This document shows positions 35,383 to 45,458 of a stretch of DNA of 64,000 nucleotides, in pieces. The stretch's first letter is position 1. The number at the start of each line of letters is the position of its first letter. The position numbers were made by a program, and so were the translations under genes. The notes under the pieces are model-generated. The model saw only the letters and a program-made list of their open reading frames with translations, searched no databases and had not been told where the DNA came from. The stretch covers positions 12,931-76,930 of the forward strand of contig DASSKO010000109.1 of NCBI GenBank assembly GCA_035690425.1, in the 5' to 3' direction. The stretch comes from DASSKO01 sp035690425 (GTDB lineage Bacteria > Actinomycetota > Actinomycetes > Propionibacteriales > Nocardioidaceae).

Positions 35383-36747
35383 TCAGCCTCGGCCAAAGTC
35401 GCTCGTGGCGACCATGCCGGTCGCACCAGCGGCAACGACCATGGCGTCGTTGCGACCTTCGATGAACAGCCGTCCCGCCGCGTCGGTCCGCCCGAGGTCG
35501 CCGGTCGCAACCAGGTCGTCGCCCGTGTCCTGGCGCCGTCTCGGGGAGCAACTGACGAAGATCCGTCCGACCTCACCGCGCTGCACCGGCGTCCCCGCCT
35601 CGTCGTACAGGCCGAGGACGGTGCCGATCGGCGGACGCCCGGCCGTGCCAGGTGCCAGTCGCAGGTCCCGTGGCGTCGCGACGGTCGCCCACGCACAGTC
35701 GGTGGAGCCATACACGGCGTAGAGCGTGTCGTCGAAGGTATCCATCCAGTCCCGGGCGAGGTCACCCGGCACTGCCGGTCCGCTCGCGACCACGGCGTCG
35801 ACGGTCTCCAGTGGGAACGCCTGCTTGACCTCGTCGGGCAGCTCGAGGATGCGGCGCATCATCTCCGGGGTGAGCACAAGCGACTCGCAGGCCTGGATCG
35901 ACACTGTCTCCAGGCAGTCGAACGGGTCGAAGCTGCGTCGCAGCACCAGAGCCGAGCCCAGCAGCAGGCTGAGCTGGAAGTGCACCCACGCCTGGGTGTG
36001 AAACAGCGGCGCCGCGATGTGCGTGGTCCAGCCATGCCGCAGCGGCAACACCGACAGCAAGGAGGCAGCGGACTCGAGGAAGCCGGCTGCACGGCCGGCC
36101 GCCGTGGTGGAGCCGACAGCCTCGGAGGCGAGGACGACGCTGCGCGATCGACGCGGCGGCACCACCGGGTCGGTGATGTCACCACCCTCGATCAGCGACT
36201 CGAGCGTGTCGTTGCCGGCGGGGTCGCCGTCGTGCCAGGCCACCAGGCGCAGGTCGACGTCGACACCGGCGAGCAGATCGGCGAACTCCTCGTCGAACAC
36301 GAGCGCCGCCGGCCGGGCACCGTTGAGCAGGCCATCGATCGGGCTCGTGGCTATCGCGGTGTCGAGATAGAGCACGTCGGCACCGATCTTGGCCGCCGCC
36401 ACCGTCGCCTCCACGAGGCCTCGGTGGTTGCGGCACACGATCGCGACCGCGTCACCGGCACCGATACCGCGGTCGGCCAGCGCGTGCGCGAGCGCGTTGG
36501 TGCGCTCGTGCACCTGACCGAAGGTCAGCGCGCCGCGTTCGTCGATGAGGCCTATTGTGTGCGGGCATCGCGTGGCCAAGGAGGTGTAGCCCCCTGCGGC
36601 CCCGACGCCCCACCGGGCGACGGCCGTGACCATCTTGGCCGTCCGCAGCGGCGCCTGCGGGCGCACACCCCCCGTGCTGGCAAGCAGTGCGGCCGCCCTC
36701 GGAATCAGCCGCAGCCGGTCTACGGCGCTCTTGCGCACCATCTCCAT
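35383..36747 (-). CDS. Degenerate AMP-binding (acyl-CoA synthetase-like) protein
   Basis: 454 residues related to the adenylate-forming superfamily (RNALAHAL-like NALAHALADRGIGAGDAVAI, then LPLRHGW, PLFHTQAWVH and the YGSTDCAWATV motif). Two standard elements are missing: the P-loop (usually SGTTG-x-PK) is replaced by LASEAVGSTTAAGRAAG, without the lysine, and the protein ends just after the GDLG motif, lacking the roughly 90-residue C-terminal domain with the catalytic lysine. In the YGxTE motif, aspartate replaces the usual glutamate. It may be an inactive relative or a decaying gene. ATG 36747 follows GGGAGGG. Confidence 0.78.
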   Translation of the reverse strand: MEMVRKSAVDRLRLIPRAAALLASTGGVRPQAPLRTAKMVTAVARWGVGAAGGYTSLATRCPHTIGLIDERGALTFGQVHERTNALAHALADRGIGAGDAVAIVCRNHRGLVEATVAAAKIGADVLYLDTAIATSPIDGLLNGARPAALVFDEEFADLLAGVDVDLRLVAWHDGDPAGNDTLESLIEGGDITDPVVPPRRSRSVVLASEAVGSTTAAGRAAGFLESAASLLSVLPLRHGWTTHIAAPLFHTQAWVHFQLSLLLGSALVLRRSFDPFDCLETVSIQACESLVLTPEMMRRILELPDEVKQAFPLETVDAVVASGPAVPGDLARDWMDTFDDTLYAVYGSTDCAWATVATPRDLRLAPGTAGRPPIGTVLGLYDEAGTPVQRGEVGRIFVSCSPRRRQDTGDDLVATGDLGRTDAAGRLFIEGRNDAMVVAAGATGMVATSDFGRG

Positions 36748-36799
36748 GACCCTCCCAACGAAAGAATGAATCCTACGTTAGGTGAGAGCATAGTTACAG

Positions 36800-37231
36800 T
36801 CAGCGACGCCCCGTGGACTTTGGTGCGACGAGCCTGGTAGCGGCCCAGTCGGGACCCATGGCCAGGGTCGAGGTCGTGGAGAGCCCAGCCGTCGGAGCGG
36901 CTTCGGCGATCTCGCTCGGTTCGACATGTCCCTCGCGCCCGACCTTCGGGGTGAGCAACCAGATCGAGCCACCGTCGGCAAGGTCGGTCAAGGCATCGAC
37001 GAGCCCGTCGACCAGGTCACCGTCGTCGTCTCGCCACCACAGCAGCACGGCGTCGACCACGTCACCGTGCTCGTCGTCGACCAGCGGTGTCCCGGTGGCT
37101 GTCTCGATGGTCGAGCGGATCTCGTCGTCGACGTCGTCGTCCCAGCCCAGCTCCTGGACCACCATGTCGGACTTGAAACCGAGCTTGGCGCCGGCCCCGG
37201 CGGACCCTGCACCACCCACGGTCGAGCTCAC
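36800..37231 (-). CDS. DUF3052 family protein
   Basis: 143 residues of DUF3052, with the family features [25 protein letters not shown] near the start and a middle strand [20 protein letters not shown]. It is probably cytoplasmic and of unknown role. GTG at 37231 is preferred over ATG 37249 because AAGGAGG lies 7 bases before it and the protein then resembles relatives in length. It is divergent from aceE, a neighbourhood also seen in other Actinobacteria. Confidence 0.8.
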   Translation of the reverse strand: MSSTVGGAGSAGAGAKLGFKSDMVVQELGWDDDVDDEIRSTIETATGTPLVDDEHGDVVDAVLLWWRDDDGDLVDGLVDALTDLADGGSIWLLTPKVGREGHVEPSEIAEAAPTAGLSTTSTLAMGPDWAATRLVAPKSTGRR

Positions 37232-37492
37232 GCGTGCCTCCTTCGTCATGCCGACCCCGTCGAGGTCCGTCGCGCGCAAGTCCACCGCGCCCGAGCGGTC
37301 GAGCGCAAGTACTCCCCGGATATCCGTGTACGTCCAGTGTTTATTGCATACGTCGCGAGGCGCGCCGGCACCACGCACCGACCCCGAGACGAACGCCGTA
37401 CCCGGTATGTAGGTGCGAGCCGATTGGCGGGAGGTGCGAAGATGGAGGCAGGCGGCACCCCGCCCACCGCACCTGTCCATGGAAGGACCTAC

Positions 37493-40255
37493 ATGGCTAC
37501 CGGACCAGACCACCCCTCGGTGATCCACGAGGGTCTGCCCACGCAACTGCCCGACATCGACCCCGACGAGACCCAGGAGTGGCTCGAGTCGCTCGACTCC
37601 CTCCTGGACTCTCGCGGCAAGGGACGCGCGCGGTTTTTGATGCTCAAGCTTCTGGAGCGCGCGCGTGAGCAGCATGTGGGCGTGCCGGCGCTGCGCAGCA
37701 CGGACTACATCAACACGATCTCGCCGGAGCGGGAGCCGTGGTTCCCCGGCGACGAGCACGTCGAGCGCCGCATCCGGGCCTACATCCGGTGGAACGCAGC
37801 GGCGATGGTGTCGGGTGCGAACCGCCCCGGCCTCGGCGTCGGCGGCCACATCGCCACCTACCAGTCCGCGGCCAGCCTCTACGAGGTCGGCTTCAACCAC
37901 TTCTTCCGCGGCAAGGACCACCCCGGCGGCGGCGACCAGGTCTACTTCCAGGGCCACGCCTCCCCCGGCATCTACGCGCGCGCCTACCTCGAGGGCAGGC
38001 TCAGCGAGGATCAGCTCAGCGGGTTCCGCCAGGAGGTCTCACGCGGACCCGGGAGGGGACTCTCGTCGTACCCGCACCCGCGGCTGATGCCGGACTTCTG
38101 GGAGTTTCCCACCGTCACGATGGGCCATGCGGCGCTGAACTCGATCTATCAGGCGAGGTTCAACCGTTATCTGCAGCACCGCGGCATCAAGGACACCTCG
38201 CAGCAGCAGGTGTGGGCCTTCCTCGGCGACGGCGAGATGGGCGAGCCCGAGTCCCTCGGTGCGATCGGCCTGGCGGCCCGCGAGGAGCTCGACAACCTCA
38301 CCTTCGTGATCAACTGCAACCTGCAGCAGCTCGACGGACCGGTGCGCGGCAACGGCAAGGTCATGCAGGAGCTGGAGTCCTACTTCCGTGGCGCCGGCTG
38401 GAACGTCATCAAGGTCGTGTGGGGCCGGGAGTGGGACGACCTGCTCGCCGTGGACGTCGACGGTGTGCTGGTCAACAAGATGAACACCACACCGGACGGG
38501 CAGTTCCAGACCTACGCGGTCGAGAGCGGCGACTACATCCGGGACAACTTCTTCGGTGGCGACCAGCGGCTGCGCAAGATGGTCGAGAACCTCAGCGACG
38601 AGCAGCTCGAGCGTCTGCCGCGCGGCGGACACGACTACCGCAAGGTCTACGCCGCCTTCAAGGCCGCCACCGAGCACGTGGGACAGCCGACGGTGATCCT
38701 GGCGCAGACGATCAAGGGCTGGACGATCGAAGCGCTCGAGGGCAGAAACGCCACCCACCAGATGAAGAAGCTCACCAAGGACGACCTCAAGGCGTTCCGC
38801 GACCGGCTGCACCTGCCGATCAGCGACAAGCAGATCGACGACTCCGAGGTCGCGCCGTTCTTCCACCCTGGCAAGGACGACGACGAGATGCAGTACATGA
38901 TGGACCGCCGTCAGCAGCTGGGTGGGTCACTGCCCAAGCGCGTGGTCAGGTCCAAGCCCCTGCAGCTCCCCGGCGATGACACCTACAGCGCCCTCAAACA
39001 AGGCTCGGGCAAGCAGGCCGTCGCCACGACGATGGCGTTCGTGCGGCTGCTGCGCGACCTGATGAAGGACCCCAAGATCGGGCAGCGGCTGGTGCCGGTG
39101 GCACCAGACGAGTTCCGCACCTTCGGCATGGACTCGATGTTCCCGACCGCGAAGCTCTACAGCCCGCACGGGCAGACCTACGAGTCGGTGGACCGCAAGC
39201 TCCTGCTTGCCTGGAAGGAGTCCAAGCAGGGCCAGCTGATCCACGAAGGCATCAGTGAGCTCGGCGCGATGGGCACCACGATCGCGGCGGGCACCTCCTA
39301 TGCCACTCACGCAGAGCCGATGATCCCGGTCTATATCTTCTACTCGATGTTCGGGTTCCAGCGCACGGCGGACTGGATGTGGGCGATGGCCGACCAGCTG
39401 GGGCGGGGCTTCCTGGTCGGTGCCACCGCCGGCCGCACCACGCTGACCGGCGAGGGCCTGCAGCACGCCGACGGCCACTCCCCGCTGCTCGCCGCCACCA
39501 ACCCGGCGGTGGTGCACTACGACCCGGCATTCGGCTTCGAGCTGGCGCACGTCTTCCAGGACGGGCTGCGCCGGATGTACGGCGGCAGCGACGAGCACCC
39601 GCACGGCGAGAACGTCATCTACTACGTCACCGTCTACAACGAGCCGATCATCCAGCCGGTCGAGCCCGACGACCTGGACACCGACGGTCTGCTGAGGGGC
39701 ATCTACCGCTACCAGCGTCAGCAGGCCGAGCTCGACAACGCACCCGCGGTCCAGCTGCTCGCATCCGGTGTCGCGATGCCGTGGGCGCTGAAGGCGCAGC
39801 GCATGCTCGCCGAGGAATGGTCGGTGTCCGCCGATGTCTGGTCGGTGACGTCGTGGAACGAGTTGGCCCGGGATGCCACCGCGGCCGAGGAGTGGAACCT
39901 GCTGCACCCGAGCGAGGCCCCCCGCACGGCGTATGTGACCGACAAGCTGGCCGACGTACCCGGTCCGGTGCTCGCCGTCTCGGACTACCAGCGTGCGGTT
40001 CCCGACCAGATCGCGCGGTGGGTGCCCGGTGACTGGAGCTCACTCGGCACCGACGGTTTCGGGTTCGCCGACACCCGGGCCGCGGCGCGGCGGTTCTTCC
40101 ACGTCGACGCGGAGTCGATCGTCGTCGCCACCCTGCAGGCGCTGGCGAGGCGGGGAGAGGTCAAACCCGAGCAGGTGCAGGAGGCGTTCGACCGCTACCG
40201 GATCGACGACCCGACGGCCGTCGCCGACATCAAGCAGGAGGGCGCCGACGCCTGA
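37493..40255 (+). CDS. aceE: Pyruvate dehydrogenase E1 component, homodimeric type
   Basis: A 920-residue thiamine-diphosphate enzyme that decarboxylates pyruvate and acetylates the lipoyl domain of E2. The ThDP-binding motif [17 protein letters not shown] to [14 protein letters not shown] is near residue 245, and other conserved blocks such as [19 protein letters not shown] are present in order. The length is normal. ATG at 37493 follows GGAAGGA. Divergent DUF3052 and aceE share a 261-base region with no gene, which must hold both promoters. The E2 and E3 genes are not in the window. Confidence 0.94.
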   Translation: MATGPDHPSVIHEGLPTQLPDIDPDETQEWLESLDSLLDSRGKGRARFLMLKLLERAREQHVGVPALRSTDYINTISPEREPWFPGDEHVERRIRAYIRWNAAAMVSGANRPGLGVGGHIATYQSAASLYEVGFNHFFRGKDHPGGGDQVYFQGHASPGIYARAYLEGRLSEDQLSGFRQEVSRGPGRGLSSYPHPRLMPDFWEFPTVTMGHAALNSIYQARFNRYLQHRGIKDTSQQQVWAFLGDGEMGEPESLGAIGLAAREELDNLTFVINCNLQQLDGPVRGNGKVMQELESYFRGAGWNVIKVVWGREWDDLLAVDVDGVLVNKMNTTPDGQFQTYAVESGDYIRDNFFGGDQRLRKMVENLSDEQLERLPRGGHDYRKVYAAFKAATEHVGQPTVILAQTIKGWTIEALEGRNATHQMKKLTKDDLKAFRDRLHLPISDKQIDDSEVAPFFHPGKDDDEMQYMMDRRQQLGGSLPKRVVRSKPLQLPGDDTYSALKQGSGKQAVATTMAFVRLLRDLMKDPKIGQRLVPVAPDEFRTFGMDSMFPTAKLYSPHGQTYESVDRKLLLAWKESKQGQLIHEGISELGAMGTTIAAGTSYATHAEPMIPVYIFYSMFGFQRTADWMWAMADQLGRGFLVGATAGRTTLTGEGLQHADGHSPLLAATNPAVVHYDPAFGFELAHVFQDGLRRMYGGSDEHPHGENVIYYVTVYNEPIIQPVEPDDLDTDGLLRGIYRYQRQQAELDNAPAVQLLASGVAMPWALKAQRMLAEEWSVSADVWSVTSWNELARDATAAEEWNLLHPSEAPRTAYVTDKLADVPGPVLAVSDYQRAVPDQIARWVPGDWSSLGTDGFGFADTRAAARRFFHVDAESIVVATLQALARRGEVKPEQVQEAFDRYRIDDPTAVADIKQEGADA

Positions 40256-40259
40256 CGTC

Positions 40260-41270
40260 CTATTGAGATGACCAGGCGAGCAGGTGGTCGGCCGAACGGG
40301 TGTTGACGATCCGGTCGGTGGCGATGCCGAGTTCCTGCGCGCGGGCACATCCGTAGTCGAGGAAGTCCAGCTGCCCCGGCGCATGCGCGTCGGTGTCGAT
40401 CGCGACGTCGCAACCGGTCTCGACGGCGAGCCGCAGCAGCCGCGTCGGCGGGTCGCGGCGCTCCGGCCGGGAGTTGATCTCCACCGTCACGCCGAAGCGC
40501 CGGCACGCCTCGAAGACCACCTCGGCGTCGAACTCCGACTCCGGCCTGGTGCCCCGGCCACCGGTGATCAGCCGGCCGGTGCAGTGCCCCAGCACGTCGA
40601 CGCGCGGGTTGGCCACGGCCTGCACCATCCGCCGGGTCATCGCCTCCGTGTCCATTCGCAGCTTCGAGTGGACGCTGGCGACCACGATGTCGAGCTCGTC
40701 GAGCAGATCTTCGTCCTGGTCCAGCCGGCCGTCGTCGAGAATGTCGACCTCGATCCCGGTGAGGACCCGAAACGGAGCCAGCTCGGCGTTCAACCGCCGT
40801 ACGACGTCGAGCTGCTCGCGCAGCCGCTCGGCCGAGAGCCCGTTGGCCACCTTGAGCCGGGGCGAGTGGTCGGTCAGCGCGACGTAGGAGTGCCCGACGT
40901 CGATCGCCGCCTCGGCCATCTCCTCGATCGGGCTACCGCCGTCGGACCAGTCGGAGTGCGTGTGCAGATCACCGCGCAGCGCCGCCCGCACCGCCTCGCC
41001 GCCCTCGGCCAGCGGTCCGGCGGCGTCCTCGAGCGTGCGAAGGTAGCCGGGCACCTCGCCGGCGGCCGCCGCCATCGCCGCGTCAGCCGTCTTCGGACCC
41101 ACGTCGGCCAGCTCGGTGAGGCTGCGGGCGTCGATCCGCCGCGCCAGCTCCTGCGGCGACAGGCTTTCCAGCCGCCAGGCGGCCTTGCGATACGCACGCA
41201 CACGATGGGTTTCCGCACGCTCGCGCTCAAGCAGGAACGCAATGCGCTTGAGCGCGGCGACAGGCTCCAT
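40260..41270 (-). CDS. PHP-domain protein with helix-hairpin-helix N-terminus
   Basis: 336 residues. The first about 85 residues resemble the N-terminal DNA-binding region of family X polymerases (LERERAETHRVRAYRKAA, then ELADVGPKTADAAMAAA). From about residue 100 a PHP metallo-phosphoesterase domain follows with DLHTHSDWSDGG, TDHSP and H-x-x-x in GHCTG and TDAHAPGQLDFLDYG. The polymerase palm is absent, so this is a stand-alone PHP hydrolase of the YcdX/PolX-tail type, probably acting on DNA ends or phosphate esters. ATG at 41270. Confidence 0.85.
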   Translation of the reverse strand: MEPVAALKRIAFLLERERAETHRVRAYRKAAWRLESLSPQELARRIDARSLTELADVGPKTADAAMAAAAGEVPGYLRTLEDAAGPLAEGGEAVRAALRGDLHTHSDWSDGGSPIEEMAEAAIDVGHSYVALTDHSPRLKVANGLSAERLREQLDVVRRLNAELAPFRVLTGIEVDILDDGRLDQDEDLLDELDIVVASVHSKLRMDTEAMTRRMVQAVANPRVDVLGHCTGRLITGGRGTRPESEFDAEVVFEACRRFGVTVEINSRPERRDPPTRLLRLAVETGCDVAIDTDAHAPGQLDFLDYGCARAQELGIATDRIVNTRSADHLLAWSSQ

Positions 41271-41299
41271 CCCGCAGACGTTACGCGTCTACCTGGGCG

Positions 41300-41548
41300 T
41301 CAGGTGACCGCCGGACCGGACTCGCCGGTGCCCGAGAGCTGCTTGAGGTACTCGTGGCAGCGCTGCGCCCGACGCGAGTCCTCGGCCATCACCTGCTCGA
41401 AGAAGTCGGCGATGTCGTCGTGGCCCGCATTACGTGCATCACGCACATACTGCCCGTAGTCGTGGCCGGCCTTGAGTGCGTGGTACTGGACCGAGACCAA
41501 GTCGAAGGTGACGTCATCGAAGCCCGTCTCACCGGTTGCCATGCTCAT
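41300..41548 (-). CDS. Small conserved hypothetical protein
   Basis: 82 residues. The sequence FDLVSVQYHALKAGHDYGQYVRDAR, then FFEQVMAEDSRRAQRCHEYL, suggests two or three helices with regular His, Glu and Asp, resembling a short helical protein of the ferritin-like or four-helix kind, but no family is certain. ATG at 41548 follows AGAAGGGA. It is divergent from fasR and lies upstream of the PHP gene on the same strand. Confidence 0.6.
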   Translation of the reverse strand: MSMATGETGFDDVTFDLVSVQYHALKAGHDYGQYVRDARNAGHDDIADFFEQVMAEDSRRAQRCHEYLKQLSGTGESGPAVT

Positions 41549-41673
41549 GTCCCTTCTGCAGTGGGTTGAGGTCCCGCACGTACCCGGCACAGGCACGATT
41601 ACTCACGTCGAGGGGCGGCACCTCGCCACCTCGCCGCGAGATCGCAGTTCTGCTGCGGCGATAGCCTCGGGGA

Positions 41674-42861
41674 GTGACCGAGCCATCGAGCACCGACCGA
41701 CCCGGCACGGCGTTGCGCAGGCTGAAGCAGTCCGTCGGCGTGATCGCCTCCACCGCGACCGCCCGGATGGAGGAGCAGCTGCCCTGGTACCGCCAGCTCA
41801 GCGCGGAGGACCGCTCCTGGATCGGGCTGATCGTGCAGGCCGGGATCCGTTCGTTCATCTCCTGGGCCGAGGATCCCAAGGAGGGCTCGATCACCGCCGA
41901 CGTCTTCGGCACGGCGCCGCAAAAGCTGACCCGCGTCATCACCTTGCAGCAGACGGTCGAGATGGTGCGGATGAGTATCGAGGTGATCGAGGGGCAGATC
42001 GACGAGCTCGTCGGCGCCGGCGACGCACCGGCCGTGCGTGAGCTGATCATGCTCTACGGCCGGGAGGTCGCGTTCGGCACCGCGGAGGTCTATGCCCGCG
42101 CCGCCGAGATGCGAGGCGCCTGGGACGCGCGCCTGGAGGCACTGGTGGTCGACTCGGTCCTACGCGGCGAGGCCGACGAGGCGGTGCGCTCCCGGGCCGC
42201 CGCGCTGGGCTGGGAGTCCTCGACCCGGGTGGTCGTCGTGCTCGGGCGCGCGCCGGGCCGGGACGCCGGCACTCGTGGCAGCGAGCTCGCCGTCGACGAG
42301 GTACGACGGGCCGCGCGCGGCCAACGGCTCGATGCCCTCTGCGCGGTACAGGGAGACCGGCTTGTCGTGGTCCTCGGCGGGGTGGACGATCCCGACAAAG
42401 CCGCCGGAGCGATCGCGGAGCACTTCGGGACGGGGCCGGTGGTCGTCGGGCCGATGGTGGCGGACCTGCTGGCGGCCAGCGTTTCCGCCCGCGCGGCCAT
42501 CGCCGGGCTGCGGGCGGCCAGCGGATGGCCCGCCGCGCCACGGCCGGTCTCCAGCGACGACCTGCTGCCCGAGCGTGCGCTCGCAGGCGACGGACACGCC
42601 CGACGGCAGCTCGTCCAGGACATCTACGTCCCGCTGGTGTCCGGAGGCGCGACCGTGCTGGACACCACGGCCGCGTTCCTGGAGGTCGGCGGGTCGATCG
42701 AGGCCACGGCGCGGGCGCTGTTCGTGCACCCCAACACCGTGCGGTACCGGCTGCGCCGGGTCGCGGAGCTCACCGGCTTGTCGCCCACCGACGTCCGGCA
42801 CGCCTACACCCTGCGGCTCGCGCTCACCCTGGGTCGGCTGTCGACCGAGACCGCGCGTTGA
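41674..42861 (+). CDS. fasR: PucR-type regulator of fatty acid synthesis (FasR-like)
   Basis: 395 residues. The C-terminus is a PucR-type helix-turn-helix (FLEVGGSIEATARALFVHPNTVRYRLRRV), and the middle contains a GGDEF-like domain. In Streptomyces a protein of this type (FasR) sits directly upstream of fabD-fabH-acpP-fabF and activates it; position and architecture are the same here. Probable ligands are acyl-CoA or acyl-ACP, by inference. The start is GTG at 41674. A hairpin containing the dispersed GAGATCGCA sequence lies in its leader. Confidence 0.82.
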   Translation: MTEPSSTDRPGTALRRLKQSVGVIASTATARMEEQLPWYRQLSAEDRSWIGLIVQAGIRSFISWAEDPKEGSITADVFGTAPQKLTRVITLQQTVEMVRMSIEVIEGQIDELVGAGDAPAVRELIMLYGREVAFGTAEVYARAAEMRGAWDARLEALVVDSVLRGEADEAVRSRAAALGWESSTRVVVVLGRAPGRDAGTRGSELAVDEVRRAARGQRLDALCAVQGDRLVVVLGGVDDPDKAAGAIAEHFGTGPVVVGPMVADLLAASVSARAAIAGLRAASGWPAAPRPVSSDDLLPERALAGDGHARRQLVQDIYVPLVSGGATVLDTTAAFLEVGGSIEATARALFVHPNTVRYRLRRVAELTGLSPTDVRHAYTLRLALTLGRLSTETAR

Positions 42862-42867
42862 CCAATA

Positions 42868-42884
42868 TTGTGGAAACCCTACAA
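42868..42884. promoter_or_regulatory. Inverted TTGT/ACAA site in the fab promoter
   Basis: TTGT and ACAA arms flank a central GGAAACCCT in the 90-base A+T-rich gap between fasR and fabD. Being the only dyad in the main fab promoter region, it is a reasonable candidate for a FasR-binding site. The relation to known FasR sites was not checked. Confidence 0.35.
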
Positions 42885-42951
42885 ACGAGCCGGGGTAATT
42901 TCGTGCCAGCCGTGACCATGATCGGGGCGTCGGAGCGGGCATCGTGGTGCT

Positions 42952-44148
42952 GTGCTTGTCATCGTCGCTCCCGGCCAGGGGGCACAGACTCCCGGATTCC
43001 TCCGTCCGTGGGTGGAGGATCCCCAGTTCGCCGACCGCCTCGACTGGCTCTCTGCCGTCGCGGGCCTCGACCTGGCCCACTACGGCACCGACGCCGACGC
43101 GGAGACGATCCGCGACACCGCGATCGCCCAGCCGTTGCTGGTCGCGTCGGGGCTGCTCGCCGCCCTCGAGGTGTTCCCCCACCCGGCCGACGCCTTCGGC
43201 CGCGTGGGGGCAGTCGCCGGCCACAGCGTCGGTGAGATCGCAGCCGCCGCCGGCGCCCGAGTGATCACCGCCGAGCAGGCGATCGTGCTCGTGCGCGAGC
43301 GCGGCAAGGCGATGGCCGCGGCGGCGGCCGTGACACCCACCGGCATGTCCGCCGTACTCGGCGGCGACCGCGAGGAGGTGCTGGCCAAGCTCGCCCAGCA
43401 CGGGCTCACCGCCGCCAACCAGAACGCGCCGGGGCAGGTCGTCGCGGCCGGCACGATGGAGCAGCTCGCCGCGCTCGCGGACGACCCGCCGGCCAAGGCC
43501 CGGGTCCGCGCACTGCAGGTGGCGGGCGCATTCCACACCGAGCACATGGCCCCCGCCGTCGACACGCTGGCCGGCTACGCCCGTGCCGTGTCCACCCACG
43601 ACCCCCGCACCCGGCTGCTCAGCAACCGTGACGGCCAAGTCGTGCACGACGGGCGCGAGGTGCTGAAGCGTCTGGTGATGCAGGTGCGCAGCCCGGTGCG
43701 CTGGGACCTGTGCATGCAGACCATGGCTGACCTCGGTGTCACCGGCATGCTCGAGATGCCTCCGGCCGGCACCCTCACCGGCATCGCCAAGCGCGCGCTG
43801 CCCGACATCGAGACCTTCGCGCTCAAGACGCCGGACCAGCTCGACGACGTTCGGGCGTTCGTCGACAAGCACGGCAGCGCCTCGCCGCTGGACACCTCCC
43901 CCACCTGGCGGCTGCTGGTCGCACCCGCCAAGGGCACCTTCCACGCCTCCGACGGTCTCGAGGAAGGCAGCCGGCTCGGCACCGGCGCGGGCATCGGGTC
44001 GGTGACCAGCCTGCGAGACTCGCTGCCCGTGGTCGCGCCACACGGTGGCACGATCGTCGAGTGGCTGGTGCACGATGGTGACCTCGTCTCCCCCGGCCAG
44101 CCCTTGGTGCGTCTGCACCCCGAGATCAGCACGGAGGTCGGCGCATGA
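42952..44148 (+). CDS. fabD: Malonyl-CoA:ACP transacylase fused to biotinyl/lipoyl-like domain
   Basis: 398 residues, about 80 more than a normal FabD. Residues 1-305 are the transacylase, with the GHSVGE serine motif at residues 90-95 and the histidine in VAGAFHTEHM near residue 198. It loads malonyl groups on ACP. Residues 310-398 form an extra domain whose VVAPHGGTIVEWLVHDGDLV, then SPGQPLVRL, has the barrel pattern of biotinyl/lipoyl carriers, but the modified-lysine turn (E-A-M-K-M type) is replaced by APHGGT. GTG at 42952. The stop overlaps fabH (ATGA). Confidence 0.88.
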   Translation: MLVIVAPGQGAQTPGFLRPWVEDPQFADRLDWLSAVAGLDLAHYGTDADAETIRDTAIAQPLLVASGLLAALEVFPHPADAFGRVGAVAGHSVGEIAAAAGARVITAEQAIVLVRERGKAMAAAAAVTPTGMSAVLGGDREEVLAKLAQHGLTAANQNAPGQVVAAGTMEQLAALADDPPAKARVRALQVAGAFHTEHMAPAVDTLAGYARAVSTHDPRTRLLSNRDGQVVHDGREVLKRLVMQVRSPVRWDLCMQTMADLGVTGMLEMPPAGTLTGIAKRALPDIETFALKTPDQLDDVRAFVDKHGSASPLDTSPTWRLLVAPAKGTFHASDGLEEGSRLGTGAGIGSVTSLRDSLPVVAPHGGTIVEWLVHDGDLVSPGQPLVRLHPEISTEVGA

Positions 44149-45149
44149 CAGCCGCGATCAGCAGTTCCACCGGAGCGCCGCACGCCCGCATTCTCGGCAT
44201 CGGTGACTTCCGGCCCTCTCGCGTGGTCACCAACGAGGAGGTCTGCAAGCACATCGACTCCTCCGACGAGTGGATCCGCACCCGCTCCGGCATCATCGAG
44301 CGGCGCTTCGCCGCCGAGGGCGAGACCGTGCAGTCGATGTCGGTCGAGGCGTCCCGCAAGGCCCTGGAGCAGGCGGGCATCGCGCCCGAGCAGATCGGCT
44401 GCGTCGTCGTGGCCACGGTCTCGCACCTGCTGCAGACACCGGCCGTTGCGCCGATGATCGCGACCGAGCTCGGAGCCCGCTCGGCTGCGGCGTTCGACGT
44501 CTCCGCCGCCTGCGCCGGATTCTGCTACGGCGTCGCGATGGCATCAGACATGGTGCGCGCCGGCAGCGCGAAGTACGTCCTTGCCATCGGCGTGGAGCGT
44601 CTCTCCGACATCACCGACCCGACCGACCGCGGCACCGCCTTCATCTTCGCCGACGGCGCGGGCGCCGCGGTGATCGGGCCCTCGGAGCAGCCCGGTATCG
44701 GCCCGGTGGTGTGGGGGTCCGACGGTGAGCAGTTCAACCTGATCCGGCAGAACGAAGACTGGCCGCACGCCCTGCGGTCCGGCGACCAGGTCATCCCGAC
44801 CCTGCGCATGGAAGGCAACCCGGTCTTTCGGTGGGCGTCGTTCGAGATGGCCAAGATCGCCCAGGAGGCGCTGGACCGGGCCGGGGTCTCGCCAGAGGAT
44901 CTCGACGCCTTCATCCCCCACCAGGCCAACATGCGCATCATCGACGCCATGGCGCGGGCACTGCGGCTGCCCGGAAGCGTCGAGATCGCCCGTGACATTG
45001 CCTACCAGGGCAACACCTCTGCCGCGTCGGTGCCGCTGGCGATGGCACGGATGATCGACGACGGCCAGGTCAAGAGCGGCGACACCGCGCTGCTGATCGC
45101 CTTCGGCGCCGGCCTCGTCTATGCCGCGCAGGTCGTCACCGTGCCCTGA
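44145..45149 (+). CDS. fabH: Beta-ketoacyl-ACP synthase III
   Basis: 334 residues. The catalytic triad is Cys in FDVSAACAGFCYG, His in FIPHQANMRI and Asn in YQGNTSAAS. It condenses an acyl-CoA primer with malonyl-ACP to begin fatty acid synthesis; in Actinobacteria it commonly prefers branched primers. ATG at 44145 overlaps the fabD stop, so both are coupled. Confidence 0.94.
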   Translation: MTAAISSSTGAPHARILGIGDFRPSRVVTNEEVCKHIDSSDEWIRTRSGIIERRFAAEGETVQSMSVEASRKALEQAGIAPEQIGCVVVATVSHLLQTPAVAPMIATELGARSAAAFDVSAACAGFCYGVAMASDMVRAGSAKYVLAIGVERLSDITDPTDRGTAFIFADGAGAAVIGPSEQPGIGPVVWGSDGEQFNLIRQNEDWPHALRSGDQVIPTLRMEGNPVFRWASFEMAKIAQEALDRAGVSPEDLDAFIPHQANMRIIDAMARALRLPGSVEIARDIAYQGNTSAASVPLAMARMIDDGQVKSGDTALLIAFGAGLVYAAQVVTVP

Positions 45150-45212
45150 TCGGCACCCCACGTTGCAGTACACCCAGAATTGGCGCACCACCAACCAGGA
45201 CAGGAGCAGCAC

Positions 45213-45458
45213 ATGGCCACCACCGAGGAGATCCGCACCGACCTCGCCGAGATCGTCAACGAGGTCGCCGGCATCCCGGCTGACGACGTGCAGCTGGACA
45301 AGTCGTTCACCGACGACCTCGACGTCGACTCACTCTCGATGGTCGAGGTCGTCGTAGCCGCCGAGGAGAAGTTCGACGTCAAGATCCCCGACGACGAGGT
45401 CAAGAACCTCAAGACTGTCGGCGACGCGGTGGCGTTCATCGAGCGCGCCCAGTCGTGA
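45213..45458 (+). CDS. acpP: Acyl carrier protein
   Basis: 81 residues. The phosphopantetheine attachment site is the serine in DLDVDSLSMVE at about residue 41. The protein is acidic and helical, as expected. ATG at 45213 follows GGACAGGAGC. It lies between fabH and fabF, as in other Actinobacteria. Its last codons and stop lie at the beginning of a short tandem repeat array. Confidence 0.94.
   Translation: MATTEEIRTDLAEIVNEVAGIPADDVQLDKSFTDDLDVDSLSMVEVVVAAEEKFDVKIPDDEVKNLKTVGDAVAFIERAQS

Noticed and set aside
42160..44118. A 652-residue minus-strand open frame opposite fasR and fabD
   Set aside because: Antisense shadow of two well-supported genes with matching motifs; composition is typical of a reverse frame.
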